Positions 10,939 through 19,213 of a stretch of 34,052 nucleotides of DNA are shown piece after piece (positions within the stretch are counted from its first letter, which is position 1; each line of letters starts with the position of its first letter). The notes under the pieces were generated by a model. It was not told the DNA's origin. It ran no database searches and saw nothing but the letters and a program-made list of their open reading frames with translations. Both the position numbers and the translations under genes were made by a program. The DNA comes from CAYMJK01 sp043101635 (GTDB lineage: Bacteria; Planctomycetota; Phycisphaerae; Phycisphaerales; UBA1924): NCBI GenBank assembly GCA_043101635.1, contig JBICIE010000237.1, forward strand, positions 1 to 34,052. The letters are read 5' to 3'.

Positions 10939-12052
10939 GCGCCAGCGGCGGCGCGGCCCGGTCATCCGCCGCGCGCCAGGGGGCGATCACGACCGGCCCA
11001 GAATCGCCCGGCGCCGCCATGCGCCGGGCACAGGCGTCCAGCATCGGCCCCGGCGAGAGCGTGCCGATCACCAGCGCATCGGGGGCGGCCTGCGGGTCGA
11101 CCTCTTCGATGCCCATCTCCGCCAGGATGCGCCGGATCAGGTGCGACTGCTTGCCCTCATCCACCAGGGCCGCGGTGCGGATCGAGCCGCCGGCGCGCTC
11201 CTGGGCCTCGCCGAGGGCGGCCCGGGCCGCGGCAAGGCCGGTGAAGCGGGCCCAGAGCGCTTCGGGCATCGGGCGGCGCTGCTGCCCGCCGATCGAGGCG
11301 CGCAGTTCGACCAGCCCCCGCCCGTAGCCGGCCAGCGCGCGTTCCTTGCGCGCGATCTGGCGGTATCGGGCCCGCATGGTTCGCAGCTCTGCCCGGCGCT
11401 CGGGCTCGGGGGCGTAGCGCTGGATGACCCAGCCGTTGTTGCGCACCAGGGCCCGCAGGATGCGGTCCATGTCGCGCTCGCGCCGCTCGCGCTCGTGGCG
11501 CACGCGGAACCACGGCTCGTATCGCACGCGCCAGCCGTCCAGCAGCAGCCGGGCGCACAGGTCGTACTCCTCGACGTAGTACCCGAACGATCCGTCATAG
11601 CCGCCCACGGCCAGGAAGGCCCGGCGCCGGATCGCGGCGCCGCACCCGACGAACACCTCCGGCAGCCCCCCGACCTCGCGCCGGCCATCTGGCAGGGTGA
11701 TGTCCGCCGCCAGTGCGGCCACCTCGGGCGGGGCGCTGTGCAGCCGGCGCACGAAGCCGGCGTCCAGCGGTGCGCTGTCGTCATCGAGCATCACGAGCCA
11801 CTCGACATCCCCGGCGATCCGGGCCCCGACGTTGCGGGCGGCAGCGCCGAGGTTCGCCGGGAGGCGCTGGAGGCGCACGCGAAGCCGGTTGTCCAGGCGC
11901 GCCGGCGTCTCGATGGGCGCCGATGAGTCGTTGTCCACGACCACGACGCAGGCGCCGGGCCCCATCTCCGCGGCCGGGAGGCGTCCGAGGCGCTCGAGCG
12001 TCTGGCGCAGTCGCTCGGGCCGGTTGCGCGTTGGGATGACGATCCCGATCAC
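10880..12052 (-). CDS. Family 2 glycosyltransferase with extra C-terminal domain
   Basis: This 390-residue protein is an inverting GT-A glycosyltransferase. It has the IGIVIPTRNRPERL N-terminus, NLGAAARN, the metal-binding D90-D-D92, an acceptor region with GGYDGSFGYYVEEYDLCARLL (EEYD at 161-164), and a basic segment after it. No membrane helix is visible. Residues about 300-390 form a separate region resembling a nucleotide-binding Rossmann-type fold (ALVDEGKQSHLIRRIL, then DALVIGTLS). The GTG start at 12052 overlaps the stop of the upstream HldE-like gene (GTGA), so the two are translationally coupled. An in-frame extension to 12256 runs through that gene and is rejected. The donor and acceptor sugars are unknown. 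Confidence 0.85.
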   Translation of the reverse strand: MIGIVIPTRNRPERLRQTLERLGRLPAAEMGPGACVVVVDNDSSAPIETPARLDNRLRVRLQRLPANLGAAARNVGARIAGDVEWLVMLDDDSAPLDAGFVRRLHSAPPEVAALAADITLPDGRREVGGLPEVFVGCGAAIRRRAFLAVGGYDGSFGYYVEEYDLCARLLLDGWRVRYEPWFRVRHERERRERDMDRILRALVRNNGWVIQRYAPEPERRAELRTMRARYRQIARKERALAGYGRGLVELRASIGGQQRRPMPEALWARFTGLAAARAALGEAQERAGGSIRTAALVDEGKQSHLIRRILAEMGIEEVDPQAAPDALVIGTLSPGPMLDACARRMAAPGDSGPVVIAPWRAADDRAAPPLALIAGAELATPPMSRAAVRR

Positions 12053-13683
12053 ACCGGCGCCCCCTCGATCAGCGTCGGACGTGCCAGCATGGGGCGGGCG
12101 TCCTCGGGGGCGTAGGCGATGTGGGTGGCGTGGAGGCGCGCGATGGCGTGGCGCAGGTCGGCCGCGCTGACGGGCGGGCAGCCCAGTCGCATGGCGGCGA
12201 CGGCCGAGGCGATGGCGCCCAGCATCCCCGCCTGCGTCACAGTCGCCCGGCAGCACAGGGCCAGGGTCGCGGCCACCGCCAGGGCCTCGGGGGCCCCGAG
12301 GGTGTCGATCGGGGTCGGGTCCAGGGCCGGCACGTGCTCGCTGCGCAGTCTTGAGGGCCAGCCCGACTCCGAGGCGACCGCTTCGGTCCGCTCCATCGCC
12401 AGCAGGCCTTCACCATCGAGCGTGACCAGCGCCGCCCGGCTGCCGGTCTGCTCGAGCAGTCGCCAGGCGGCGGCAGGCAGGCCGGCGTCGAACGACCGGA
12501 CGGCCTCGCGCAGCTCGCGTTCGCTCAGGCACGCCGCATCGAGCTGGCGCATCGCGCCGATCCCGGCCCGGGCCCCGGCGCCGGCCCCGACCAGCACGCG
12601 GGCCCCCGGGCGCAGCCGGGCGCAGATCGCCGCGGCGGAGCGGGCGCTGAACATCCCCTGGCCATCGTCCATGACGATGGCGCCGCCGGCGCTGCCGAGC
12701 TCCTCGCCCGCCTCGCGCGCCAACCCGAGCAGTTGCTGCTGCTGGGCCGAATCCAGCGTCATCGGCTCGGTCAGGTCGACCTTGAGCAGCTTCTGGGCGC
12801 CGGCGAGGAATCGCTGCCGCTCGGTCAGCGCGCTGGGCGACGCCAGCGCCCGCACGTCGACGCCCTCGGCCAGCAGGCGCTGGCGGAGATGGTCGCCGAC
12901 ATCGTCGGCCGGCAGGGCGGTGATCAGGATCGGGCGGGCGCCCATGGCCGCGGCGCAGCGGGCCAGCAGCGCCGCGCCGCCGTCGTAGTGGCGCCGATCG
13001 ATCGGTCGCAGCGACAGGGCCGGGCTCTCCGGGGACACCTCCGGCCGATCGCACAGCAGGTAGGTCTCCAGCGCGCTGGCGCCGACGATGACCAGTCGCA
13101 CGCCCGCCATCTGGCCAACGAGCCGGTGCAGGGTCGGCCCCGCCAGCTCGTCGCGCTCGAGCAGCTCGCGCAGACGGCGGTGGTATGGATCGGCGGAGGT
13201 CTCCAGGGCCCGGATCAGGGCGGTCGAGCTGAAGACGACATCGCCGGAGCTGAACAGCACCCGCCCGCCGGCCTGTTCCACCGCGCTGCGCTCGGCGGCG
13301 AAGCGCGGGTCGTCGTTGAACTGGTACTCGCTTCCCTTGACGTAGATGTCCGGCTGCAGGCGCGCCAGCAGCTCGGCCGCGGTCGGCGCCTCGTTGATGT
13401 GGACCCAGTCGACGCAGTCGAGTTCGGCGAGGTTCTCGGCCCGCAGTTCCTGCGGGATGAGCGGCCGGCCGGCGCCCTTGCCGACCCCGGCGTCGGCGGT
13501 GATCGAGACCAGCAGGATGTCGCCGCGGCCCCGCGCCTGGCGCAGATGGCGGATGTGCCCGGGATGCACGATGTCGAAGCAGCCGTGGCACTGCACGACG
13601 GCGCGGCCCTGGCGGCGCGCCTCAGCCCGGCGCTCCAGCAACGCCTGGAGGCTCATGATCTTCCGGCGCGGACCCTCGCTCAT
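12049..13683 (-). CDS. HldE-like fusion with reversed domain order and degenerate kinase domain
   Basis: The 544-residue protein joins a cytidylyltransferase-fold domain (about 10-165) to a PfkB/ribokinase-fold domain (about 195-500). The first has the HPGH nucleotide-binding motif (40-43), YVKGSEY (114-120) and FSST (151-154), as in RfaE/HldE ADP-heptose synthase. In E. coli HldE the kinase comes first, so the order here is reversed. The kinase half has lost key residues: GASALE (201-206) replaces the GDVMLD-type start, GGAALL (235-240) replaces GGAANV, and GAPE (463-466) replaces the catalytic GAGD. It probably does not phosphorylate. The transferase half may act on heptose 1-phosphate or a related sugar or alditol phosphate. 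The gene heads a two-gene unit with the GT2 and diverges from the GT4 at 13814. Confidence 0.82.
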   Translation of the reverse strand: MSEGPRRKIMSLQALLERRAEARRQGRAVVQCHGCFDIVHPGHIRHLRQARGRGDILLVSITADAGVGKGAGRPLIPQELRAENLAELDCVDWVHINEAPTAAELLARLQPDIYVKGSEYQFNDDPRFAAERSAVEQAGGRVLFSSGDVVFSSTALIRALETSADPYHRRLRELLERDELAGPTLHRLVGQMAGVRLVIVGASALETYLLCDRPEVSPESPALSLRPIDRRHYDGGAALLARCAAAMGARPILITALPADDVGDHLRQRLLAEGVDVRALASPSALTERQRFLAGAQKLLKVDLTEPMTLDSAQQQQLLGLAREAGEELGSAGGAIVMDDGQGMFSARSAAAICARLRPGARVLVGAGAGARAGIGAMRQLDAACLSERELREAVRSFDAGLPAAAWRLLEQTGSRAALVTLDGEGLLAMERTEAVASESGWPSRLRSEHVPALDPTPIDTLGAPEALAVAATLALCCRATVTQAGMLGAIASAVAAMRLGCPPVSAADLRHAIARLHATHIAYAPEDARPMLARPTLIEGAPV

Positions 13684-13813
13684 CGCCCCGTTATCGGCGA
13701 TCGGGCGGCCTCGGCGGCAGACGGGGCGCCGGAATCGGGGGGCGGGTGCAAAGTCGGCCCGTCCGAGAGCCGAAGATCCGAGAAGCACACGCAGACCTGC
13801 GCGAGGGACCTCC

Positions 13814-15175
13814 ATGGCGGACCGCATCGCCGACGCTCTGATCATCGTCCTGGACGAGGGACAGTCGCTGGCGCACCGCGCCGCCCTCGGGGACTTCCAG
13901 CGCGATGGCGCGCTGTGGGACGCCCTCCGCGGCCCCTACGAGCGCCTGGTGCTCATCACGCACGGCGGCCCCGATGACCTTGCCGCGGGCGAGCGCCTCG
14001 GCCCGGAGATATCGGTCGTCTGCAACGCGCAGCGGCTGGCGACGCACATGTACGTCGCGGCCGCGGCGGAGGAGGCCCTGGGGCTGCTGGCGGGGGCCAG
14101 GTCGGTGGTGGTGCGCACCGAGGAGATGATGGCCGGCGCCAGCGCCATCGAGATCGTCGAGGGCCTGCGCCGGGCGGGGCTGCGCGTCGGCTTCGTGGGG
14201 CGCGGGGGGTACCTCTGGTCGCGGTTCATCGCCGTGGAGACCGGGCCGGGCTCCCAGGCCGCGCGGGCCGCGGCGTACCGGGAGCGGGCCCTGTGCCAGG
14301 CGGCCGACGTCGTGATCGGGGCGACCGAGACCATGGTCGCCGATCTGGCCTGGCGCTACGCCCTGCCGCGGAGTATCACCGCTGTGGTGCCCAACTGGGT
14401 CATCGAGCACGACCTGGTCCGCACGACCGACCAGCGGGACAAGGCCACGCTGATGTGCGTCGGCGCCCTGCGCCCGCGCAAGCGCATCCACCTGGTCGTG
14501 GAAGCGGCCTGCCTGCTCAAGCAGAGCGGCGTCGCCGACCCGATCGTCCGCCTCATCGGCGACGGGCCGGACCGGCCGGCCCTCGAGGCCATGGCCCGGC
14601 GCGATGGCGTCGAACTGCACTTCGAGTCGAGCATCAAGTATGATGCGCTGCTGCAGCGCATGGCCGAGTGCACGGTCTTCCTGGCGACCTCGAGCATGGA
14701 GAGCCACCCGCGGACGGTGCTGGAGGCCATGTCCACCGCGGCGCCGGTGATCGTCGCCGACGCTCCCGGGCTGGACGCCATGGTCGAGCACGGGGTGACC
14801 GGTCTGCGCATGGCGCCGGAGCCGCAGGCCTTTGCCCGTGCCATCGAGGGCCTGCTGGGTGATGGCGGCTGGCGCGACGCCCTGGGCAGCGCGGCCATGC
14901 GGAGCGTCGCCACGCAGTACTCGCCCCGGCGCGTCGCCGAACTCGAACTGGCCATGCACGAGCGGGCCATCGAACTTGCCGGCGCAGCGCCGGAGACGTA
15001 CATCGGGGCGGTGAGCTTCGAGGAGGAACTGCTCGGGGCCGACCTGGATCAGGCCCGGGCCGCCTGGCGCCACTCGCTGCTGAGCTTCGCGGGCCGCTTC
15101 GACCGCGGCGACGTCTTCCTGCGCCGGCTCGGCGCTGAGATCGCGCACTCGTCCCCGCAGGCCGACGCGGCCTGA
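13814..15175 (+). CDS. Family 4 glycosyltransferase
   Basis: This 453-residue retaining GT-B glycosyltransferase has the GT4 donor-binding half at its C-terminal side: VGALRPRKRIHLVVEA (G217, K223), LIGDGPDR, and the E-x7-E motif at E296/E304 (SMESHPRTVLEAMS), followed by APVIVADAPGLDAMVEHGVTG. The N-terminal acceptor half has RTEEMMAGASAIEI and GGYLWSRF. No signal peptide or membrane helix is seen. The ATG at 13814 has GAGGGA at 13803-13808; longer in-frame extension runs antisense through the HldE-like gene. A second GT4 gene follows after 32 nt on the same strand, so the two probably form an operon. Sugars are unknown. Confidence 0.9.
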   Translation: MADRIADALIIVLDEGQSLAHRAALGDFQRDGALWDALRGPYERLVLITHGGPDDLAAGERLGPEISVVCNAQRLATHMYVAAAAEEALGLLAGARSVVVRTEEMMAGASAIEIVEGLRRAGLRVGFVGRGGYLWSRFIAVETGPGSQAARAAAYRERALCQAADVVIGATETMVADLAWRYALPRSITAVVPNWVIEHDLVRTTDQRDKATLMCVGALRPRKRIHLVVEAACLLKQSGVADPIVRLIGDGPDRPALEAMARRDGVELHFESSIKYDALLQRMAECTVFLATSSMESHPRTVLEAMSTAAPVIVADAPGLDAMVEHGVTGLRMAPEPQAFARAIEGLLGDGGWRDALGSAAMRSVATQYSPRRVAELELAMHERAIELAGAAPETYIGAVSFEEELLGADLDQARAAWRHSLLSFAGRFDRGDVFLRRLGAEIAHSSPQADAA

Positions 15176-15207
15176 TCTGTCGGCCCGGCGCCGGCCGATG
15201 CAAGAGC

Positions 15208-16770
15208 GTGCCGGCGCCGCTGCTCATCATCCTGCCCCGCGGCCTCGGCGTCAGCGGCGTGACGACCTGGGCGTTGCGCCTCGGCGGGGGCCTCGCCGCA
15301 CGCGGCAGGCGCATCGGCATCCTGGCTCCGCGCGGCCCGCATGACCCGGACATGCCGGCCGGCGTCGAGGCCTTCCTCTGCGAGGGCCTGCCCATCGACA
15401 GCCTCGCCGGTGACCTGAGCGCGATCCTGCCGCACTGCGGCGCCGCGATCGACGCCATGGCGGGCCGCCCGCTGATCGTCAGCCCGAACCTGCACGGCGA
15501 CTGCTACGGGGCGGCAGTCGAGCTTGCGCGCACGCGCGAGGACATCCGCATCGTCGGCTGGCAGCACTCCGACATCGCCTACGACACCCACATCCTGCGC
15601 TGGTACTCGCCGGCCATCACGCGCTTCATCGCCGTCAGCGCGCGCACCAGCGACCGCCTGCGCGCCGCCATCCCCGATCGCGCTGCCGACATCGATCGCA
15701 TTCCCTACGGTGTGCCGGTTCCGGAGGCGCCGCCGCGCCGCGCTGCGCTGCGCTCTCGCCCTGTGCGCCTGCTGTACGCCGGGCGGCTCGACCACGAGCA
15801 GAAGCGCACCGGCGCCCTGGCGCCGATGATGGACGCGCTGGGCGCTGCCGGCGTCGCCGCGGAACTCACCATCGCCGGCGACGGCCCCGCCCGCGCCGAG
15901 ATCGAGTCGGCCGCACGAGCCCGCAGCGACATCCGCTTGCTCGGTCCGCAGCCTCCGGCCCGCATCGGCGCGCTGCTCGACGAGGCGGACCTCTTCGTGC
16001 TCCCATCCCGCTACGAAGGCCTCAGCGTCGCCATGCTCGAAGCCATGGCCCGGGCCTGCCCGCCGATCCTCGCGCGCGTGGACTCGGGCCTCGAGGACGC
16101 GGTGCGCGGCGGTGACAGCGGCATCATTGCCGATGTCGGGCCGGATGCCGGCGCCGACGAGACCGGCGCCGCCATGGCTCACGCCGTTGTGCGCGCCATG
16201 ACGAGCGGGCGCGATCGCCTGGGCGCCGGCGCCCACCGCGCTGCCAGCGCGTTTTCGCTCGATCGCCACCTCGACCGCGTCGAAACCATGCTGGATGCCG
16301 CCGCGGCAGCCCCGCCGCCGGTCTGGCCTGCCGATCGCCCGGCCGCGTTCAGCGCGTGGGACCCGCGCTACGGCTCCGGATCGGTTCCGCCGGACGGACC
16401 GATGCGCCTGGCGCGCGCACTCGACGCCCTTGCCATCACGGGCGCCCGCATTGCCATCCACGGCGCCGGCGAGCACACGCGTCAGCTTGCGGACATCATC
16501 GAGCAGCGACTCGGCCGCGTCGCGTGCTTCTGCGACGACAACCCCGCCGCGTGGGGCGGCACGCTGCTCGGCCGGCCGATCGTGGCGCCGGGCGCCGCCG
16601 CCGGCCACGGCGCCACGCACGCGCTGATCAGTTCGTGGCTGCACGAAGAGGACATCTGGCGCCGGCGCGGCAGCTACGAGCGCCAGGGGCTCGAAGTCCT
16701 GCGCCTCTACGAACCGCACAGCACGCCTGACGGCGCGCCCCTGCCGGCCCATCGGACCGTGCAGACATAG
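15208..16770 (+). CDS. Family 4 glycosyltransferase with C-terminal Rossmann-like domain
   Basis: The 520-residue product starts at a GTG. Residues 1-370 are a GT-B glycosyltransferase: PRGLGVSGVTTWALRL at the N-terminus, YAGRLDHEQKRTGAL, IAGDGPARAEI and the E-x7-E motif at E270/E278 (SRYEGLSVAMLEAM). Residues about 410-475 form a second domain (IAIHGAGEHTRQLADII, CFCDDNPAAWGGTLLGRPIV) like the small nucleotide-binding Rossmann domains attached to some sugar-modifying enzymes and methyltransferases. The GT2 at 10880 has a comparable appended domain, so this may be a theme of the locus. The gene lies 32 nt after the first GT4. The following 126 nt hold no gene and only a weak GCCCC/GGGGC hairpin near 16830. 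Confidence 0.88.
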   Translation: MPAPLLIILPRGLGVSGVTTWALRLGGGLAARGRRIGILAPRGPHDPDMPAGVEAFLCEGLPIDSLAGDLSAILPHCGAAIDAMAGRPLIVSPNLHGDCYGAAVELARTREDIRIVGWQHSDIAYDTHILRWYSPAITRFIAVSARTSDRLRAAIPDRAADIDRIPYGVPVPEAPPRRAALRSRPVRLLYAGRLDHEQKRTGALAPMMDALGAAGVAAELTIAGDGPARAEIESAARARSDIRLLGPQPPARIGALLDEADLFVLPSRYEGLSVAMLEAMARACPPILARVDSGLEDAVRGGDSGIIADVGPDAGADETGAAMAHAVVRAMTSGRDRLGAGAHRAASAFSLDRHLDRVETMLDAAAAAPPPVWPADRPAAFSAWDPRYGSGSVPPDGPMRLARALDALAITGARIAIHGAGEHTRQLADIIEQRLGRVACFCDDNPAAWGGTLLGRPIVAPGAAAGHGATHALISSWLHEEDIWRRRGSYERQGLEVLRLYEPHSTPDGAPLPAHRTVQT

Positions 16771-16896
16771 CCATGGGCGCGGCTCGCAAGGCGAGCAAGC
16801 CCGTGGAAAACGCGACCCACTCAAGAACGCCCCAGCGGGGCAAGCGAGCACAGCAGCGCGTCGAAGCGAACCAGCTTCGAGCGCAGCAGCCCGCCG

Positions 16897-17901
16897 TCAC
16901 TTCGTCGTCAGCGCGCTGCCGGCGGACTCGCGCTCCCACGTCCACGCCGGTCCGCGGCGCGCTTCGTAGCCGGTCCACATCGTGAGCCAGTAGCTGCGGA
17001 AGGCGTGCGACCCGAACGCCGCGTAGTGGGCCGCCACGCGCTTCATGATGGCGCCGTCCTTGCCGCGGAAGCCGAGGTCGTCCTTACCGTGGCGCAGCGC
17101 CTCGGTGTCCAGGGCGACGTGGTCGTAGCGGCCCAGAAGCTGCATGATGTTGGCCGCGGCGTAGGGGCCGATGCCCGGCAGCGTCAGCAGGAACCTGCGG
17201 ACTTCGTCGGCCGGGGTTGCCGGATCGGCGAGCCACGCCTCGTCGATCTGGCCCTTGCTGAACATGCGGGCAAGCTCGACGATGCGCACATCCCGGTACC
17301 CGACGCGGCAGCGGCCGCGCAGGCTCGCAGGGCGCACCCGGGCCAGCTTCTGCGGCTCAGGGAAGGTGTACGCCGGCAGCCCTTCGGCAAGCTCCCGGCG
17401 CGACGGAACCTCTTGCCCATACACCTCGCACATGCGCCGGTTCATGCCGATCGTGCTCGGCCAGGTGACGTTGCAGCTTGTCACCGTCTTGATGACATCC
17501 TCGAAGAGCGTGGGCGAGCGCATCAGGCGGCCGCGGCCGGACTTCTTCCAGCGCTTGTCCTTGGCGTGGAAGTCGCGGATGTGTTCGGCGGACTCATCGA
17601 GGCGCAGCATCCGGCTGAGTTGCGCGCGCAGCTCGGCCCGATCCTCCTTCGACAGCGACCGATCCGCGGTGACCTTCAGATCCCGCCCCGCGAGCTTGCG
17701 GACATCGCCGTTGGCGCCGGCGCCTCGCCCCGCCGTCTGCGTCACCCGCACCAGCGCCGCCCCGCCCGGCAGCCCCATCGCCCGGTACACCGCCCGCTCC
17801 CCCGGGGCCCAGTGATTCGGCGTGAGCAGAAAGTAGCCGTACGAGCAGTAGTCGCGCGGGAGCGAGAAGTCGACGGGGGGGTTGATGGTCATCATGCCCA
17901 T
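16897..17901 (-). CDS. HhH-GPD DNA glycosylase (AlkA/OGG-like)
   Basis: This 334-residue protein belongs to the helix-hairpin-helix-GPD superfamily of base-excision repair glycosylases. The hairpin LPGIGPYAA lies at about 241-249 and the catalytic aspartate is D265 (VALDTEAL). No lysine occupies the bifunctional position before the hairpin, so a monofunctional enzyme removing alkylated bases is likely; 8-oxoguanine activity is possible. The N-terminal half (LPRDYCSYGYFLLTPNHW) resembles the TBP-like domain that precedes the GPD fold in AlkA and OGG proteins. M1, M3 and M4 are all possible starts. There is no Shine-Dalgarno sequence, but TATGCT lies 6 nt before the first ATG. Confidence 0.87.
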   Translation of the reverse strand: MGMMTINPPVDFSLPRDYCSYGYFLLTPNHWAPGERAVYRAMGLPGGAALVRVTQTAGRGAGANGDVRKLAGRDLKVTADRSLSKEDRAELRAQLSRMLRLDESAEHIRDFHAKDKRWKKSGRGRLMRSPTLFEDVIKTVTSCNVTWPSTIGMNRRMCEVYGQEVPSRRELAEGLPAYTFPEPQKLARVRPASLRGRCRVGYRDVRIVELARMFSKGQIDEAWLADPATPADEVRRFLLTLPGIGPYAAANIMQLLGRYDHVALDTEALRHGKDDLGFRGKDGAIMKRVAAHYAAFGSHAFRSYWLTMWTGYEARRGPAWTWERESAGSALTTK

Positions 17902-17907
17902 GGCCGG

Positions 17908-17913
17908 AGCATA
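17908..17913 (-). promoter_or_regulatory. -10-like box, leaderless start of the DNA glycosylase gene
   Basis: TATGCT on the minus strand ends 6 nt before the ATG at 17901. A transcript would begin at or beside the start codon. No clear -35 box is seen. Confidence 0.4.
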
Positions 17914-17935
17914 ACCAGCCCCGATGGCTCAGGTG

Positions 17936-17956
17936 GCACAGGCGTCCCGCCTGTGC
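17936..17956. repeat. TCC-loop palindromic hairpin 3
   Basis: A 9-bp stem GCACAGGCG/CGCCTGTGC closes a TCC loop and is preceded by GGTG. An almost identical copy in inverted orientation (loop TCT) lies at 19178-19196, on the other side of the ankyrin gene. It sits between the ankyrin stop and the DNA glycosylase start. Confidence 0.75.
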
Positions 17957-17980
17957 GGGCAAGGACGCCCGCTGCATCTC

Positions 17981-19093
17981 TTACAACTCTGCAAGCAGCC
18001 GCCTGATCCCTTCGGCCTCCCGCTCCGATCGCCGTGCCGCGATCTGCCTGGCGTCGAGCCCGTCGGCCCGCCTCTTCGATGGGTCGGCCCCGGCCTCGAT
18101 CAGCAGTTCGACCATTGCGGCGCCCCCTTCGGCGGCGGCGACGTGCAGCGCCGTTGCACGGTCACGACCGCGCCGGTCATCTACCGCGGATCTGGGGAGC
18201 GCCTCCAGCATTGCCGCAACAACATCATCGCGGCCGGATTGCACGGCAAGGATGATGAGCGGCGTCCCGTCGTAGCTGGCGAGATCCGCCTGCGCTCCTG
18301 CGCCGAGCAGCAGCCTGATGATCTCCGCATCCGCCGTCCCAAGGAGCGCCCTCGTGAGGGCAGATCGCCCGCGGCTATCGACGCCGATCACAAGCACATC
18401 CCGCGCAAGCAATTCCTTGACGATCTGCCGCCAGCCGTGCGACGCCGCGACCATGAGCGGAGTTGTTCCGTCATGGCGCCGCGCATGTGCGTCTGCCCCA
18501 GCTTCGAGCAAGAGCATGAAGGTCGCCTGCGACCGGCCTTCTGCGGCGTTGACGAGCAGTTGCTGTTCCCCCTTCGGTCGAACGGACGCTCCCGCCGCGA
18601 CCAGCACTGCAACCGCGTCCGCATGGCCAAACCTCGCCGGGAGTGTGAGCGGCGACCCTCCCGGGCTCTGGTCCGACTGCGCTACGAGCCCCGGTATCGA
18701 GGCCAGTCGATCAACGACCGCCGCCTCACCTCCGAGCCCCGCATAGTGGAGACAGGTCCAGCCGATCTGGTCCTGGATGGTCGGATCAGCCCCGCGCGCC
18801 AGCAGGAACTCAACGGTCTCGAGCCCACCCTTCGCCGCTGCAAACGAGATCGGCGGCGCACCCGCCCCCATCTTGAACCGGTAGCTGTACCCGCGCGCGT
18901 TGATGTCAGCGCCGCGGTCCAGCAGGAACTCCAGCCGCTCGACATCTCCGGCCACAGCTGCGTTGAACATGTCGTATGGTGGCCAGATCCGCAGGTAGGT
19001 GATCCAACCGCCACCAACAACCGCCGCAACGAGAACGATGGGCCAGAACCACCAGCGGCGCCAGACTCGCTTGCTACGGCCGTGCTGCTTCAT
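17981..19093 (-). CDS. Membrane-anchored ankyrin-repeat protein
   Basis: The 370-residue product starts MKQHGRSKRVWRRWWFW, a basic N-terminus leading into one transmembrane helix (about 15-35), then about nine ankyrin-type repeats. Examples are DMFNAAVAGDVERLEFLLDRGADIN, PISFAAAKGGLETVEFLLARGADP, TPLMVAASHGWRQIVKELL and TALHVAAAEGGAAMVELLIEAGADP. Topology suggests an inner-membrane anchor with the repeats presumably on the far side, acting in protein binding; no catalytic domain is seen. The start has no Shine-Dalgarno sequence, but TACAGT lies 9 nt upstream. The gene is bracketed by inverted copies of the TCC-loop hairpin. Partner and function are unknown. Confidence 0.82.
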   Translation of the reverse strand: MKQHGRSKRVWRRWWFWPIVLVAAVVGGGWITYLRIWPPYDMFNAAVAGDVERLEFLLDRGADINARGYSYRFKMGAGAPPISFAAAKGGLETVEFLLARGADPTIQDQIGWTCLHYAGLGGEAAVVDRLASIPGLVAQSDQSPGGSPLTLPARFGHADAVAVLVAAGASVRPKGEQQLLVNAAEGRSQATFMLLLEAGADAHARRHDGTTPLMVAASHGWRQIVKELLARDVLVIGVDSRGRSALTRALLGTADAEIIRLLLGAGAQADLASYDGTPLIILAVQSGRDDVVAAMLEALPRSAVDDRRGRDRATALHVAAAEGGAAMVELLIEAGADPSKRRADGLDARQIAARRSEREAEGIRRLLAEL

Positions 19094-19126
19094 TGACGCA
19101 TCACTGTACGAGGACCGCCTGACGCG

Positions 19127-19145
19127 GATCCCGCCCTGCGGGATC
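19127..19145. repeat. Palindromic hairpin with CCT loop
   Basis: A perfect 8-bp stem GATCCCGC/GCGGGATC closes a CCT loop. It has the same 8-3-8 geometry as the TCC-loop hairpins but a different loop. It lies 34 nt upstream of the ankyrin start and 32 nt before the hairpin at 19178. Confidence 0.5.
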
Positions 19146-19177
19146 GGGAGGCCGGTCCGCAATGAGCGCCATCCCCC

Positions 19178-19196
19178 CACAGGCGAGACGCCTGTG
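19178..19196. repeat. TCT-loop palindromic hairpin 4 (inverted copy of hairpin 3)
   Basis: An 8-bp stem CACAGGCG/CGCCTGTG closes an AGA loop (TCT on the minus strand), followed by CCACCC. On the minus strand this gives GGTGG plus the same arms as at 17936, with one base changed in the loop. It lies 17 nt after the LysR stop, so it may also serve as that gene's terminator. Confidence 0.75.
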
Positions 19197-19213
19197 CCAC
19201 CCGTGCCAACGCG

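Noticed and set aside
10880..16770. A complete heptose/LPS core operon
   Set aside because: Only an HldE-like fusion with a degenerate kinase and three glycosyltransferases are present. GmhA, GmhB, WaaC and WaaF are not in the window.
17932..19202. A transposon with terminal inverted repeats around the ankyrin gene
   Set aside because: Related hairpins occur elsewhere singly, there is no transposase, and no target duplication could be shown. It is listed as a question and not as a mobile element.
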